Shown: positions 24,465 through 37,143 of the stretch, piece by piece
Numbering within the stretch: the first letter of the stretch is position 1
How the letters are laid out: each line of letters begins with the position of its first letter
Assembly (NCBI GenBank): GCA_023653785.1
Contig: JAMKCH010005384.1
Location: 1 to 64,000 of the forward strand
Reading direction: 5' to 3'
Source: Ophioderma brevispina
Taxonomy: Eukaryota > Echinodermata > Ophiuroidea > Amphilepidida > Ophiodermatidae
DNA: 64,000 nucleotides
The notes under the pieces: model-generated
The model's database searches: none
Told to the model about the DNA's origin: nothing
What the model saw: the letters and a program-made list of their open reading frames with translations, nothing else
Translations under genes and position numbers: made by a program

Positions 24465-25358
24465 CATGGGACGTGGACCAAATAACCAACTGTATAACAT
24501 ATTCTGTAGTCCCCATCTGGGGGCTAAGGGAAAACCAAGTGTAAATTCATAATAAATTATTACGATCACATAACTGTCTGTTCCCGCACATAAAACTGGC
24601 ACATTTTCTTAAAAATATATAAAATGTCACCTCAATTGCTTTTCCCAATATCAGAGACCAATGGATATGTATAGACTTCAGCAAACCATGAGCTAATGAT
24701 ATTACAATGGGCCGGGTATGTAGGGCAATTGTAATAGCCAGGTGTTACCACCTCCACGATTCGGGTTGAGTGACAAATACCCGTCCTCTCTCACAATAAC
24801 TAACCAGTGTACATTATAATATAGGTCGTTGACATTAAATTTTCTTCTGAAAACGCGGTAAATTGAATAGAAATGAAGTTAAGCAATTCCTTTTCGAATA
24901 AATGATGAAAAACATGGCCAAAGTTAATTGAACACACACTATAGAAGCTCAATATTATTTATTTGTGAATGAGGTTAAGTATTTTGTCCTGAAAAGTACT
25001 CAGTCTAAATTGGAGAGCGTAACAGCTGAAATCTCCTTAGCTGCGCGACAATTTAACAATGGTCCTGCACTCCCAGATGAAAGGGAATCTGAAATGTTTG
25101 TCTACGCCGCATACCGGGCCGGTGATTGAATATCTTTAACTTCATTGTTTGCTGAAGTCTATGTGTATCCACTAGTCACTGATATTGGGGAAATGAAATT
25201 GAAGTGACCTTTTATTCTTTTTCAGGAAAATGTGCCAGTTTTATTTGTGGGAACGGACGATTATATGATTTTAATAATTTATTATGAATTTACACTTGGT
25301 TTTCCCCTAGCCCCCCGATGGAGACCACAAAACAACAGCATAGAAGGACATGTCCCAT
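24465..25358. mobile_element. 894 bp DNA transposon remnant with ~250 bp inverted ends
   Basis: The two ends are long inverted copies. Left: ATGGGACGTGG, then GGGGGCTAAGGGAAAACCAA, TTCATAATAAATTATTA, AAAACTGGCACATTTTC, AGACTTCAGCAAAC and GGCCGGGTATG. The right end (25105-25358) carries the same words reversed and complemented, at roughly 85-90 percent identity by eye. The middle is unique and holds no transposase-like frame. Target duplication was not clear. The structure is foldback-like. Confidence 0.8.
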
Positions 25359-25703
25359 CGTCTATATGTAGCAGCAGATGGAAATGGAGTTAATTACAGA
25401 GCGGGCTTTTCATGTTTCAGTAACATGCTTCACCGCTTGTATCACCATTGTAAAGGATGAAGATTCATTTCATTTGGGCCTAATTGGCATTTTCTCAGCG
25501 ACCCAATGTGTTATTAAGCAACCCTCAAACTTTACACCAAATTATGGAAAGATTTTAGAAAAAAGCGTGTTTCAGGGTTTGCCTTTTGGGCCTACTGCAG
25601 ATGATGTCTGTCTTAAAAAGATGATCACCCACTAGCGCAACTGGTATTTTGCACGTTTACAGTTAAAACGGCCCTGGATAAGAACTGCGAAAGTGATATG
25701 AGC

Positions 25704-25827
25704 GTCCCCAGGGGCACAGATCAACGTTTCAAAGTTGAAATGACGTTGTGAAACCACGTGGCAGTTTGTCAAATCAACGTGGTTTCAACGTCATTTCAAC
25801 GTTAATTTTGACCTGTGCCCACTGGTC
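25704..25827. mobile_element. MITE with ACGTTGAAATGACGTTG termini
   Basis: The left arm contains GGGCACAGATCAACGTTTC, then AAGTTGAAATGACGTTGTGA and ACCACGTGG. The right arm is its inverse, ending ACCTGTGCCCACTGG. The arms cover almost the whole element. Elements with this repeated ACGTTGAAAY core are common as short MITEs in animal genomes, from general recollection. No coding capacity. Confidence 0.75.
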
Positions 25828-28800
25828 CGCCGGGTTACCGCTATGAATTGAACTCATATACTAATTAGCTCTGATTCAAATATCTCACATTTGATGAATT
25901 GTAATTTTGCTAAACGCCATTTACACTTGGATTAGATTCTCCAGAGGAATGCATCGACAGTGAGACCAATGTTTGGTGAATAGCGATTCAAATTTTTCCT
26001 TGAACTCCATCTTGTTTGTGTCAGCGCAATTGCTTAGATGTCGTGCCTGCTTTTATCGATTAGCTCTTCCAACAATAGAGTCAAACAGGTGTCGTAACTC
26101 GTGATGCGGCGGCATTTTCAAATTAAATTCTTGAAGAACAGAATTCAGCAGCAGCATTACGGCCATTAAGGGGAGGGCGTCTATTGAAGACAAGCTACTT
26201 TTCTGTTATATTATCCAAAGGGAGCGGAAGCATTATCAGCTCGTTATTTGGAAACAATACCGATTCCCTCGTGTGGGAGAGGTGGTTAATGCAAAATCCC
26301 AAAAGGGAGAGTCAGGTCCAAGGTTTGGAAACAAAAACCTCTCGTTCACCTCTTCAATGCCATCAGACGAAAAAGTCAGCTCAGCTTGAACAGAGTTCTT
26401 AATGGAAACTGAAACCACAAAATCTCTTACAGACACGTTTCTTTGACCGTACAGACAATTTTTATACAATGGACTCGGCATTCCTCGATAGGTGGTCATG
26501 ACGCATACACGCGCCACTTAAAGGTCAATAATCGTTGATTTTAAGGTTTCCGTTTAAGAGCGAATCCATTGAGAAATAATATGACTAGAGACTCTAGAAT
26601 GGCGCGATAACAACCCACGATATCAAAATGTTTTGCCTGCTATTTCAAGACAAAGTAGAAAGGTAGCTTTCGGTTTAGAGGAGTTAATTAAATACATCAT
26701 TGATACAAAACTGAGGAAGTTTAGAAATTGAAATCAGCGGAAAGTCTGTTCAGTTAAAAAAAAATAGCTGGCGGATGTATCAGCCTTCGTTTTCAGAGTG
26801 CTGAGCAGAAGTTACAGAAATTGAAAAAACTCACAAGGTCGTGATTCCATCTCTGCAGAAAACTTCGCGTCTCAGGTGGCAATTTATGTAAAGTCTGTTC
26901 CGCCAAGAATTTGGGGTGTGTGGGAGTGTGCGACATGCAGATTGCCAACTGCGGAAAGTCAACACGAAGGCGAAAAGAAATAACCTCTAGTGAGAACACC
27001 CAGGCAGTGAAACTAGTGCATAGAATAATCGTGGTCATCGGATTGGTCAAGAAGTTTTAGATGTCCGTAATATAGGATTACATCAGCAACGCCATAATTG
27101 TAGTTATCATCCTTAAATGTATCTTTCTGTTTGGTGTCTTAAATGTGTAAGGTTAAATGATGGAGGTTGTGTTCAATGATGATACATTATCAGCGAACGA
27201 TTCAAAATGATATTTCCAAGATAATCAGTGGAAGTTTTTCCTCGTCAGAATCTATTCTTTGAAGCCATCTGAAGATTGTCCACAAAACGTACAAAACGTA
27301 AAATTCTTTTATCATAGAGGGAATACGCTGTATTCTTCCTGTGGTAAAAGGGAGAAAGAACAAGAAGTTTTAAAAAAGACCATGTCGGAGATGATGCCAT
27401 TGTATTATGGGGCTTGTATTATTAAGGATTAAAATCCTTCAATGTGCATTTAGAACAAATGTGGTTACCATGCTTCCAAATATATATACTTTGTGTTCAT
27501 GTATGTTGCAAGAAGTGTGGTGTGTATATAGTTATAATTGATGATTACCCAATAGTGTTAGCATGTGAGGTCGAATGACTTCAGAATAACCTTAAGAAAT
27601 TCTGTTATGACATATTGAAAATAGGTATTTGTAATTTGACCTCAAATGAGCCTTGAAAATTACTACGGTTTGTGTCATCGAATGTTAACTAATCATGACA
27701 AGTGTCTTTGCCATAAAGTCACAGGCCGATATCATTTTATAGTTTGCTAAAAAGAACAAAACGTTCTTTTAACTTTGTGTACTAAACGTTAAGCTCGCGC
27801 CAGAAGCCCCCTTTCCAACATCCAAATGAACATTTAATTTGCGGGTGTTATTATCATCATGCAAAGCCTTGAAATGGGGAGGGGAGCATTGTGCATCCTA
27901 AGGTACAAGATCATACACGTCCATTGAAAACACAGATTCTGCAACAGTTGAATATAATAATCCGTGCCAGGTGGCCAGTTTTATTCCGCAGTCAGTGTGT
28001 CGAAGAAGAACACATAAAGGCATTCGTTGCCACCAAAAAGCTTTTATGCATCAATCCGACGACAGGAGAACTGTTTCAAGTGTGAATGTGGGAGTCATTC
28101 GTAAAAGGCCTAGCTATTTGTATTACTCAACTCAACATAACTGTAATTCAAAGACGGCTGGTTACTTACATACAGAGAAAACCAATGCTTATATGTGTCC
28201 CGTGGTTAAGAATCCCTCATTAGTCTGACATTAAATATAGTCTAATTATTTAATTTATTTGATGTGCAATGACCTTATTTTATTACACATGCTTCAAATA
28301 AGAAGGTCCTTCGCTGTCTATGTCCAGGGGTTCCCCAGACAGGTTTATAAACATATTTCGTCTTCTTAAAAATAGAAACAGGGAATCCCATAAATAATGC
28401 AAGTTAAAAAAACAAGGTTCCTCGAATGCTGCAAAACCAGATAAATTACATGTTCGTAAGATTTCTAACCAACGGTCGTTGCGGTAGATTTCTATCAGAT
28501 TCATACTTTGTGTGGAGCATTACGCAGTGTACGTTGGTTATGTCTATGTTATTTATTCAAAATTTAATCTTAGAACTAGTGAATAGACGTTAACCCCTTA
28601 GCGGTTATCACCTCTAATTAATAAAATGACATGCTCATTGACTTTCAATGTGATATTTAAAAGTTGGCGATCGCGAAATGACCATTCAAGTACACCAGTT
28701 ATCTACATCTGTCTTTTGATCGACGCTTTCATCTGTGTGTCCACATAATAAACCACACGATTCACGGCTTGAAAAACAGCTATCTTAGGCTAACCTTGAT

Positions 28801-29187
28801 TGGTTCGATACCTAACAGCGCGCTTCTTTGGTAATGAGTGCAAAACAAAATTTTGTCATTCGTCTCATAGGCAATTTCTACAATGTTATATTTCATATCC
28901 ATGGTTAAATGGATGCAAACACAAGCACACCCTCCAAGAAAATCACTGGAGGTCAACCGAATTTTATTGCGTAGGAGTGCGTGAGGAGAAACGTAATTGC
29001 TTACTGTAAATTATGCTCCCTGTGGTGCACGATAGGTGTTTACAGTCTATTTCTATAGCATTGCAAAAGCAATGAGTATTTCACCTCTTGAATGGTGCGG
29101 GTATGCCCTTACAGCTCTTATGTACCAATTTGATCACTGGTTTGGGACAGAGACTTAAGTGTAATTGGTTTGGCAGGAGATGCTGAT
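25828..29187. other. Long stretch without a recognisable gene
   Basis: Several frames of 60-95 codons occur on both strands (for example minus 26236-26517 and minus 26793-27050). None shows a recognisable domain, and no flanking splice logic was established. No repeat structure was noticed. Confidence 0.4.
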
Positions 29188-29606
29188 GTGTCTCAGCAGG
29201 TTTTCCTCCGAGCATTCCCGGTGTGAAGCAGATAAGTCGGCGGGAGCCACAGTCTGAGGCTCCATAGACGATACAGGAATAAAGCGGAAACTAATATTAG
29301 CGTGAAGTGTCAACTTAATTGAGTGCTCTATTCCGTTACCGTGTAGTAACCCCCCCCCCCCCCCCCCCCCCCCCGCCGTGACTATGAGTACCGGGCTATA
29401 ATTACTTTCACAAAACCGTTTCGTTTTTTTCTAAAAACTGAATTTACATTCCTGTTTGGTAGAAGAGCGATGAAAATAATGAAAATATTCTTATCTGTAA
29501 TGACACTAATATAGCAACAAGAAGTGTTGGTGGTGTCGTTACACCCAACTTTTGCTTCATTACCTTATCCTCCACCTCTTGGGAGAACGGTGCACACAGT
29601 ATCATT
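29188..29606 (+). repeat. ~400 bp dispersed repeat, copy 1
   Basis: Direct match to 31046-31430. Shared words, in order: CAGGTTTTC, CCGAGCATTC, GGAGCCACAGTC, GGCTCCATAGA, GGAATAAAGCG, CTGAATTYA, CACTAATATAGCA-like text, GTGTTGGTG and CCACCTCTTGG. The first third also matches one arm of the foldback at 61855-62063. A poly-C tract interrupts this copy. Confidence 0.75.
29350..29374. repeat. Poly-C tract
   Basis: An uninterrupted C25 run inside the dispersed repeat; the partner copy at 31 kb lacks it. Its exact length is likely unreliable. Confidence 0.9.
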
Positions 29607-29902
29607 TTTTTCCCTTTGTTTATTGTTTTGGTAAAATTTAAAAAACTTTCAAAATTTGTTTGCCTGAAATATAACTGTTTTCAACCCGTGGTAACGTAAA
29701 TACAACGTGTTTATGAGCCATAGCTAACAGCGTGAACATTTGGTCAAGGATTGTAATACCGTTTTAATGAGTTAATTAGTTTTAAACAAGTCAAAACCCA
29801 ACAATAACGTTGAAGCGCTGAGATTGTTACGAACGTCGTTATGTTACGTTCCCTGCAATGTTTTCGTATTTTAACGGCTCCATATTTTTTACGTTATGTT
29901 TT

Positions 29903-30060
29903 TTGAAGTTATGTTTTTTTTTTTTTTTTTTTTTTTGTTTTTTTTTTTTGTTTTTGTTTTTTTTTTGTTTTTGTTTTTTTTTGGTTTTTTTTTTTTGTTT
30001 TTTTTTTTTTGCTTTTTTTGTTTGTTTTTTTTGTTTTATTTTTTTATTTTGTTTTTTTTG
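29903..30060. repeat. T-rich low-complexity tract with poly-C tail
   Basis: About 150 bp of T-runs split by single G or A, followed by a C-run at 30073-30088. Lysine-rich (minus) or phenylalanine-rich (plus) frames across it are artefacts of the composition. It could be the A-rich tail of a reverse-oriented retroposon, but no body was identified. Confidence 0.85.
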
Positions 30061-30199
30061 TTTCAACCCACACCCCCCCCCCCCCCCCACCCCCTGGCCA
30101 TGTAGTGAGTCCAGCTGCCATTTCAATGCCTGTTTTTTTTAGGCAGGTTTATTTTTTTACCAGTGTCCTTACACTTAATATACAAGGTCGATCGACTGT

Positions 30200-31018
30200 G
30201 TTGGGAAGATGAGACTTTTATGTAGGGGTAATCGGGTATGCCGAACACCATTTCCGATTTGAAAAGCCAATAAGTCCATGGTAAACAAGGTTTGGTAAAG
30301 ATAACCATAATCAATAAAAAGTGTCACAAAATAACTATATACCATACCTTTTGTTTCTTAACTCAAACCATGTTAGAAAAGAATTTTGATAAAATCAAAA
30401 ATATGGCGTCGTTCGGGATTACCCGACACCTCACGGCTAATGCCGAAAGCGTGTATTTTCAATGGCAGCCACTCTGGGGACAAAAATAGCAATTTTGTGT
30501 TTTATTCATTTTATCAACATAAAGATTATGATAATAAGGTATATTGAAAAGCTCGATGAGATTCAAATTATGTAGATGAGATGGACACACCTATATGGGT
30601 GCCAAGGAAACGGGTCGTTCGGGATTACCCCACACCAGGTGAAGTTTGTAATCTCCGCTTTTTTTTTTCATAACTTCGTCATGGATACCCCCTGTTGTAC
30701 ATGGTTTTAATTGTGAAGGAACCCTAGTCCCATTAAACTATTAAGGCCCATTTTTCTCTCTCCTCCTTCTTGTAGATGTGATATGTCATCAAGAAATATA
30801 GTTTTTTTTTTCTGAATATTCATTTTTCACTCAAAAGTGTTTTTTGTAATTCTTCGCGAGAATGTACGAGATTTCCATTTTTGTCGAGTTTTATATTGAA
30901 TTAAGTCCAAAGGCAGCTAACATCATAGGGTGGTACACGGTCTCCCTCCTTTACGCAACATGAGCGAAATCGCTGCGTTCGGGATTACCCCGCGTTACGC
31001 ATTACCCGACTCTCCCCA
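30200..31018. mobile_element. TIR element with repeated GTTCGGGATTACCC motif
   Basis: The left end near 30202 has TTGGGAAGAT.GAGAC and GGGGTAATCGGGTAT.CCGAAC. The right end, inverted, gives TTGGGGAGAGTCGGGTAAT and GGGGTAATCCCGAACGCAG. The word GTTCGGGATTACCC occurs three times in direct orientation (30411, 30616, 30977). Ends are imperfect and no target duplication is evident. It abuts the 31.0 kb copy of the ~400 bp repeat. No transposase frame. Confidence 0.5.
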
Positions 31019-31045
31019 AATTTGGTTTCAGGAAGAACGCTTGGT

Positions 31046-31430
31046 CTCGCAGGTTTTCTCTTCCGAGCATTCCGGCGTGAAAGGTACTATAGTCCGTCGG
31101 AGCCACAGTCCGGGCTCCATAGAAAACAACGGAATAAAGCGTGAAAGTAGATGTTGCGTGAAGAGTCAACTGCATCGTAGTGATTATTCTTACCGTTGTA
31201 GCCGGACTATGAATATGGCGGACTATAATTAATTCTAACCGGTTTCGTTCTTTTTCTAAAAAAACTGAATTCAATCCTTTTGTAGAAAAAAAAATTACGA
31301 TTAAAAGAATGAATGCTTATCTGTATGAACCCTAATATAGCACGTAGTGTTGGTGTGTCGTTACAACCCAACTTTGCCTTTCATTACCTTATCTCCACCT
31401 CTTGGTAGAACGTGCCACACAGTGACATTA
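31046..31430 (+). repeat. ~400 bp dispersed repeat, copy 2
   Basis: Direct partner of 29188-29606, with the same word order and many small length differences. It retains the short sub-palindrome GGAGCC..GGCTCC near 31100. In place of the poly-C run of copy 1 it reads CCGTTGTAGCCGGACTATGA. Confidence 0.75.
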
Positions 31431-31967
31431 AAATGAGTAAGAAGACATGACTTTCATTTTCAGGCAGACTATGGAATCTGACCAGTTTTAATGCTGACGT
31501 TATCCCTGTTCTTGCTTCATGCATGCAGAAGCATGCAGAATGCACTAATCCAAATAAGTACCTCCGTCTGGGTTACGCCGGTATGAAGGCATATTATACA
31601 CCAGTTTAAATGTGTACGTGTATCACTATCACAAACACATTCAGGTTTTCATAGCTTTCAATTTTTGAGACCAAAAAAATTAAATGCTTGTTAACAGCTC
31701 TATTCCAGCGTTTTTTGCATTCCATCTTTATCGTATATATATATGCAAATCTGTTTGATGTTACAACTCTTCGTTTCAAACATTTTTTCTATAACAAAAT
31801 CAAAACATACAAGCTACAGAATACATTTCTTCCCAAGACAAGTTGGCTAATACCAAATTGTTCTCGATACTTTCACTTGTCCTGGCTTAAATTGCTGGAG
31901 GTATTATGCCCTGTATTTGCTTTAAATATGTGACAGTATACAAATACTAGAATGGTTTTGTGAGGGG

Positions 31968-32080
31968 AAAATAGTGCAATCTATTTATCGCCGATGTACT
32001 GGCTACAGGCCTACCCCCAGAACCCGATGTGAAGGGTGGGGGCCTGTAGCAGTACCGAGGGAAAATATTTGGCACTATTT
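31968..32080. repeat. Imperfect palindrome of ~113 bp
   Basis: AAATAGTGC at the left is mirrored by GCACTATTT at the right. Nearer the centre, GTACTGGCTACAGGCC is mirrored by GGCCTGTAGCAGTAC around a G/C-rich loop. It is MITE-like or foldback-like, with no coding potential. Confidence 0.7.
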
Positions 32081-34940
32081 CACCCGACATGCATTAGGTA
32101 GTTGTTTAACAAACCTTATAAATCTGATTAGATAATGGGCAAATAATTTTAAACCAATCGTGTTGACTGTAACTTGGCATCGCCATTCCCTTTACAAAAT
32201 ACGAACCTGGCCTTAAATGGAAATCGCCCCACAACTCGTCCAAGTCGTCACACTTTCGTAGCCCTCTTCAGCTTCCGCAGAGACTTTCCTTTTTTCGTAC
32301 ACTAGTCTGAAAACTGTTCACAGCCTTCCGGATCGCGATGAATTTTGTGCCTCTTTTTTTGTATTAAAGCCAGCATTTCGCGTCGTCTGTCAAAGACGCT
32401 GCCCGACTACTGGCGGCTGCCATTTGGTTTGTTGTTGGTTACAACGGCGTAAGTTCCTGCTTTTAGGGAGAAATCGTAATAACTACACTGCGTGACAAAA
32501 TGCTAACATAGATAACTTTTGCTTCTGGGTACGATGATAGGGAAAGTGAAAAAATACCGCATAGGGAAATAGCTCAAATTCACTGATAGTTCAATTTATC
32601 ATCCCTGTGTCCCGCGCAATTTGGACCAATGAAATGAAGCAGTATCCCTATTATCTCATGAATATTTAATAGTGTAACAATAAATATTACAGATATCCTT
32701 GACTAATCGGGTTCTGTTTGCCGGTGTTCTCATCACGGCTTTCGGCTGTGGTTTGATAGAAGTCCTTATTTCATAGTTTGTTAAAAATGTAGGTCGCTGA
32801 AAAACAGGGAAGCCGTCATATATCATTTATTATCCTCGTGCTAACAGCAAGTACGAACTGTTGCCTGTGTTTGATATAAAGGTACATGTACCGTCTCTCG
32901 TTTGTAATATCATTGTTCTACCTTAATAACACGCATGCAATATGAGGCCATATTATCAGATACAGTGTACTATTCTGGCCTTGTATAGTCTTTTCAACAT
33001 CAAAGTAGAAATATTTTAGTCTGTGATGCATTTTCATCGATAACAGACATATTAAAAAAGTATATTACATCCATTTATTCTACGTTTTTGACTAACAGTT
33101 GATATTTACGACGACGACGTCAAATTCCGATCATGAATAGTACTAATCCATACAACTGCATGGATTTCTTTTTATATTTTCAACCAAAATCCAGGTTTTA
33201 AAAAAAACGCGTTTAAAAATTTAAAAAACTTTGGGGGGGGGGCAAATTTTAACTGCAATGAACCACGTGAAAGATTAACTATAAAGGGCAAATGTCTGCT
33301 GTATAGTATCAATCTAGTACCTTCCAATGACCGTAGCGTTTTACTAATACTAGCGGGATAAGAGTGATCAAACGTTTGATCAAGATGTTGGCGAATATCT
33401 GCAGTCTTAGATAGACATTGTGGTTAGCAAGCCCAAAGTGGGTAGGTACAGTCATGTTTTGCCCGACTCTGCTCTCTGCATGGAAAAAATATCAAATGTC
33501 AGTCGTAAACAAAAGTGAGTACTTGGGGAACCCATAAAAAATTGTGACATTTCCCTGTATTAGACGTTTCACAGTTGTCGCTTTCTCTCATTTACTCTTC
33601 CGGGGAAAGTTTGCACGCGATATAGAAAACACATCCACACGAAGCAGTAATAGGTGAGTATCTACGGAAGTGTACCGTACACCCTCAGGGGACTCTACCA
33701 ATCCAACTTTTATTGTGCTTTCCTCTTATGGTCCTATTACCCAATTGAGATATTAACAACAACAATGATGAGCACTTTAGCAAATCCAAGATGGCGTCCA
33801 AATGGCTGCCAAAATGGGTAAAAAAAAAAAAATAAATAATTTGGGAAAATTTCATCTTTGGTTTTATTATATTATTGAATTGAGAGTGTCAAATTGGAAC
33901 CTATTCATTGGAATTTGCTTTCTAAATTTTCGCCCCCAAAGGGGGTTTTTGGCAAGGCAAAAACCTAAAGGGGGTGCAACCCCCTACCCTTTCGGTAGAA
34001 GATGGTTAAACTGTAGCCCAGGCCCGCAGATAGGGCATACCTTTTTTTCAATCCTTAGGATATGACCAAAATTTTGGGATAGAGTTTTTAGTTAAATTAA
34101 TATTTTTCTACCCTGTAAAACTTTGCCCATGCCAACGTTGTCCCTTGATATATTATTCATTCAGTCAGCCAAGTAACAATACCTCCAAAATTGTTTTCTT
34201 TCTGTTTTACTAACTTTATTTAATTTTTGACTAGAAGTTCTTTCGCGACACATCGCAGCCTAAGTAACGTAAAATACAAGGTTGTCATGTTTCGAGACTT
34301 ATATGTAGTGTGCCTACAAGGTAACATACTGGCAGCCGGTATTTCTACAAGTGCACAAACGGACAGACCTACTGACAATCGTTGAGAAGCACTGGCCAAA
34401 GTTACTTTTTGCCGCTTTGCAAAGTCCTGGCAGTCACTTTCGATATATTTAGATGCCCTTGACAACCAGTGTATTGGAAGAAATATGCTCCTTACGATAT
34501 AGATATAATCTTCCATATGTTTTTTACCTGGCAAATGCCGGAATTGCAAAATTAAACCAGTTCCTTTCTGTTTTTTTACAAAAAGAAAAAAAGGAGTAAA
34601 ACATATTAATCGTGCTGTCAAGCTATTTGTCACTGAGGTCACACTCTGTAAAATAAATAAGGGTTAAAGGCTATACATACAACCAGAGGATATGAAAGTT
34701 TCACATCTTATCCTAGAAACCCTGAGCAATGTCTGGCTTGGCGGCAGTAATGTAGCTCGGGGAATCTGAAATTTATGCGAAGAAACCCGGATCGGAAACA
34801 ACTTCATTCATGTCAGCGTTTTATCACAGGGTCCATCATTCGGGTCATAATATGAGTAGCCGCAGGGCAAGACATATATAAGATCGCAGAGACAGGTAAA
34901 CCTATAGAACTTATTGCCCATACTAATTTAATTAAGAAAT
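32081..34940. other. Stretch without a recognisable gene
   Basis: Contains an ACGACGACG trinucleotide run (33110), a G11 run (33232-33242) and a patch at 33935-34000 with short CCCC...GGGG inverted words (CCCCAAAGGGGG, AGGGGGTGCAACCCCCT). A 140-codon frame on the minus strand (34220-34642) has no recognisable domain and lies in sequence of ordinary composition. Confidence 0.35.
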
Positions 34941-35092
34941 AAAGGGATTGCAGTATCCCCTTTATGGGCGATAATGTGTCCGAGGTCGGAAAAAAATAAA
35001 TAATGGACGAGGCGCAGCCCGAGTCCATTATTTTAGTTTTTTCCGGCCGAGGATACATTATGAGCCCATAAATAGACTGCAAACCCTTTTAT
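34941..35092. repeat. Long imperfect palindrome (foldback/MITE)
   Basis: Left arm: AAAGGGATTGCAGTATCCCC, ATGGGCGATAATGTGTCCGA and AATAATGGAC. Right arm: the inverse, GTCCATTATT, TTTTTTCCGGCCGAGGATAC, ATTATGAGCCCAT and TGCAAACCCTTTT. The loop is GAGGCGCAGCCCGA. Short AT-rich words ATAATGGG recur just downstream (35160-35215). Confidence 0.7.
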
Positions 35093-35615
35093 TTTCTATT
35101 CTTTACGAAAACAGGTGACCTAATAAGAAAATGCCTTCACGACCCATTACTTGCCAGAATAATGGGCATAAACTGACCAATCAGAAAATGCTGCATTTCT
35201 ACTATAATGGGTCGCAGAGGTATAAATTGTAAATTACTGTAAAGCCACATCTCTGAGGTTAAATGATTTAGAGCATTAGGGTTTCAAAGAAGCGCTGTGT
35301 TCAGTGAGCATGAGTCTAACGCGTACACCGTTGGTGAATTTGGCTATATTGTTGGTTACCATCATTACGCCAACGTAGTGATCAATAGGCAACTGCCGGG
35401 GCGGGACATAGCGGTCCTGATTGCCTTGTATTCTCCGGTAGCCGGTCCAGCCGACGCTTATTGGTGGGCAAGACCGGTTACCCAAAAAGCTCGTCGGAAA
35501 CGAAGTAATTATGGTTCTAGGCTCATAAAGGAATAAAGTTATCCCAGTCGTATAATACATGCATACTAACTTAGAGTTCCCTCTTCAAAATTTTGAAATG
35601 GTCTATTTTGTCAAA

Positions 35616-35694
35616 AAAAACAGAAGCAAGAAAAAGGAGAAGAAAAAAAGAAGAAAGAAAGAAGAAAGAAGAAGAAGAAGAAGAAAGGCAGGAA
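35616..35694. repeat. Polypurine (GAA/AAG) tract
   Basis: About 80 bases almost entirely A and G on the plus strand, ending in (GAA)n and AGGCAGGAAGA. The mirror-like purine run could form triplex DNA. An identical copy lies at 38803-38881 in the second duplication copy. Confidence 0.85.
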
Positions 35695-37143
35695 GACGCG
35701 ACAAATTATCAACGACGTGAATTAAACCGAGGACATGCAAATTTCTACTATTCATGATCCAATCAAAAATTTGAAATGTGTAAGGTAACGTGATGTAAAG
35801 GAAACATGCCTGTGAATTCTCATCAGATTTTGTATTATTCATAAAAAAATGAAAGAAAACAGTAGTGTGCAAAGATAGTGAAGCTATTACAATTGTAAGT
35901 TGCAGGAGTTAAGTGTCCGTACGGATAGAATATAAAGCCTTACAATTACAATAGACTTCAGCATTGATTAAGATATACAGTTGTATCCTTTATGTGCACT
36001 TGTGGTATTATCACTTGTACGGTTTCAGGCCTTCCGGAAATGTCCACATTTCTGTCTGTTTGTTTCTTAATTGATGTGTATTTTTATGTGTTGAATGAAA
36101 AAGTAAAGATCACATAGATGTGTTCTAGTATACGGATGTTCCAGTGTATAAAGAGGGACCCTCCCACCCACTTGCATTTCCAAAATCATACTCTTTTTTA
36201 ACACGAAGAAAACATTTCCTGTTCCAGCAGCAAACTTTTCTTTAATGCCATCTCGATGTTGACGACCGGAAAAATGCTAAATATGGCACACACAGGCACA
36301 ACCACTCCTCATACCTATACTTGTAAGCGCTTTAAACCTCTAAGGTACCACCAGTTTGGTTACTTAGCGGTTATGTCATGGTTACGGAGCCAATCAGAGA
36401 AGAAAACTCTAAGGAACAGTTAGTAGAACATTGGGTTAAAAGACTTGCTTGCTTCAAGCTTTCCTTCAAGAACTTTCACGTAACATTCAGGAAACTTATA
36501 TCAGCAACTTCAAAAGTTGCCTTACTTAAGGTCTGATAGTGTGCCCGAACTTGCCACGAGCGAAGAGCTAAAAACATGGGGACCTATGTCACATTCAATG
36601 TAATACATGCATGTAGGTCACGTCTACAAAACACCGAAGGTTCTTAATCCAAAACACGTTCCTTTCAATACTAAATTTAATGAAAACAAACCCTTTGAAG
36701 GCCTACATCCCTCATCATATAACAACAGGGACAGGACGAGTAAAAACAAAAAGGCGGACTCGAAAGTAATGAGAAAAATATTTCATTACAAAAAACAACG
36801 ACGTGGATGTAGAACATGAAACGGAGTCTAGGGACACAGTACATTTTCAGCAAAAATGCAAAATTCCTCAAATTGAGAATAAGAGAGATAGATAGGGATT
36901 TGCACTGACTAAATAGCTTTTACACCAAGGAATGCTCTAATAGCCCCACCTTGAATGAGCAAGGTTCAAGTCGAAGTCAGCTTCTTTCATTCCAGCCTTT
37001 CATTTGGAAGCCAAGAGTTGTCGTTGTTGTAATAGTTTAATTACAGCCAGGAAATCGAGAACCTTGGCAATGAATGATAACACAGGTGGTCATGGACCAG
37101 TCTGAAGGGTTTAAGGGTAATAACGTTGGAGCTGGGGTTCTAA

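Noticed and set aside
29839..30142. Lysine-rich and phenylalanine-rich frames over the T tract
   Set aside because: They follow purely from the poly-T/poly-A composition.
29188..31430. The ~400 bp direct repeats as LTRs of a small retrotransposon
   Set aside because: There is no TG...CA boundary, no primer-binding site, no polypurine tract, and no gag or pol frame between them; a separate TIR-like element lies between the copies.
34220..34642. 140-codon minus-strand frame
   Set aside because: No domain, ordinary composition, no splice-site support; long enough to note but not to call.
35297..35560. Overlapping frames of 79 and 94 codons on opposite strands at the duplication edge
   Set aside because: Both cross the left breakpoint of the 3187 bp duplication, and the minus-strand frame is altered in the second copy. 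No domain is recognised.
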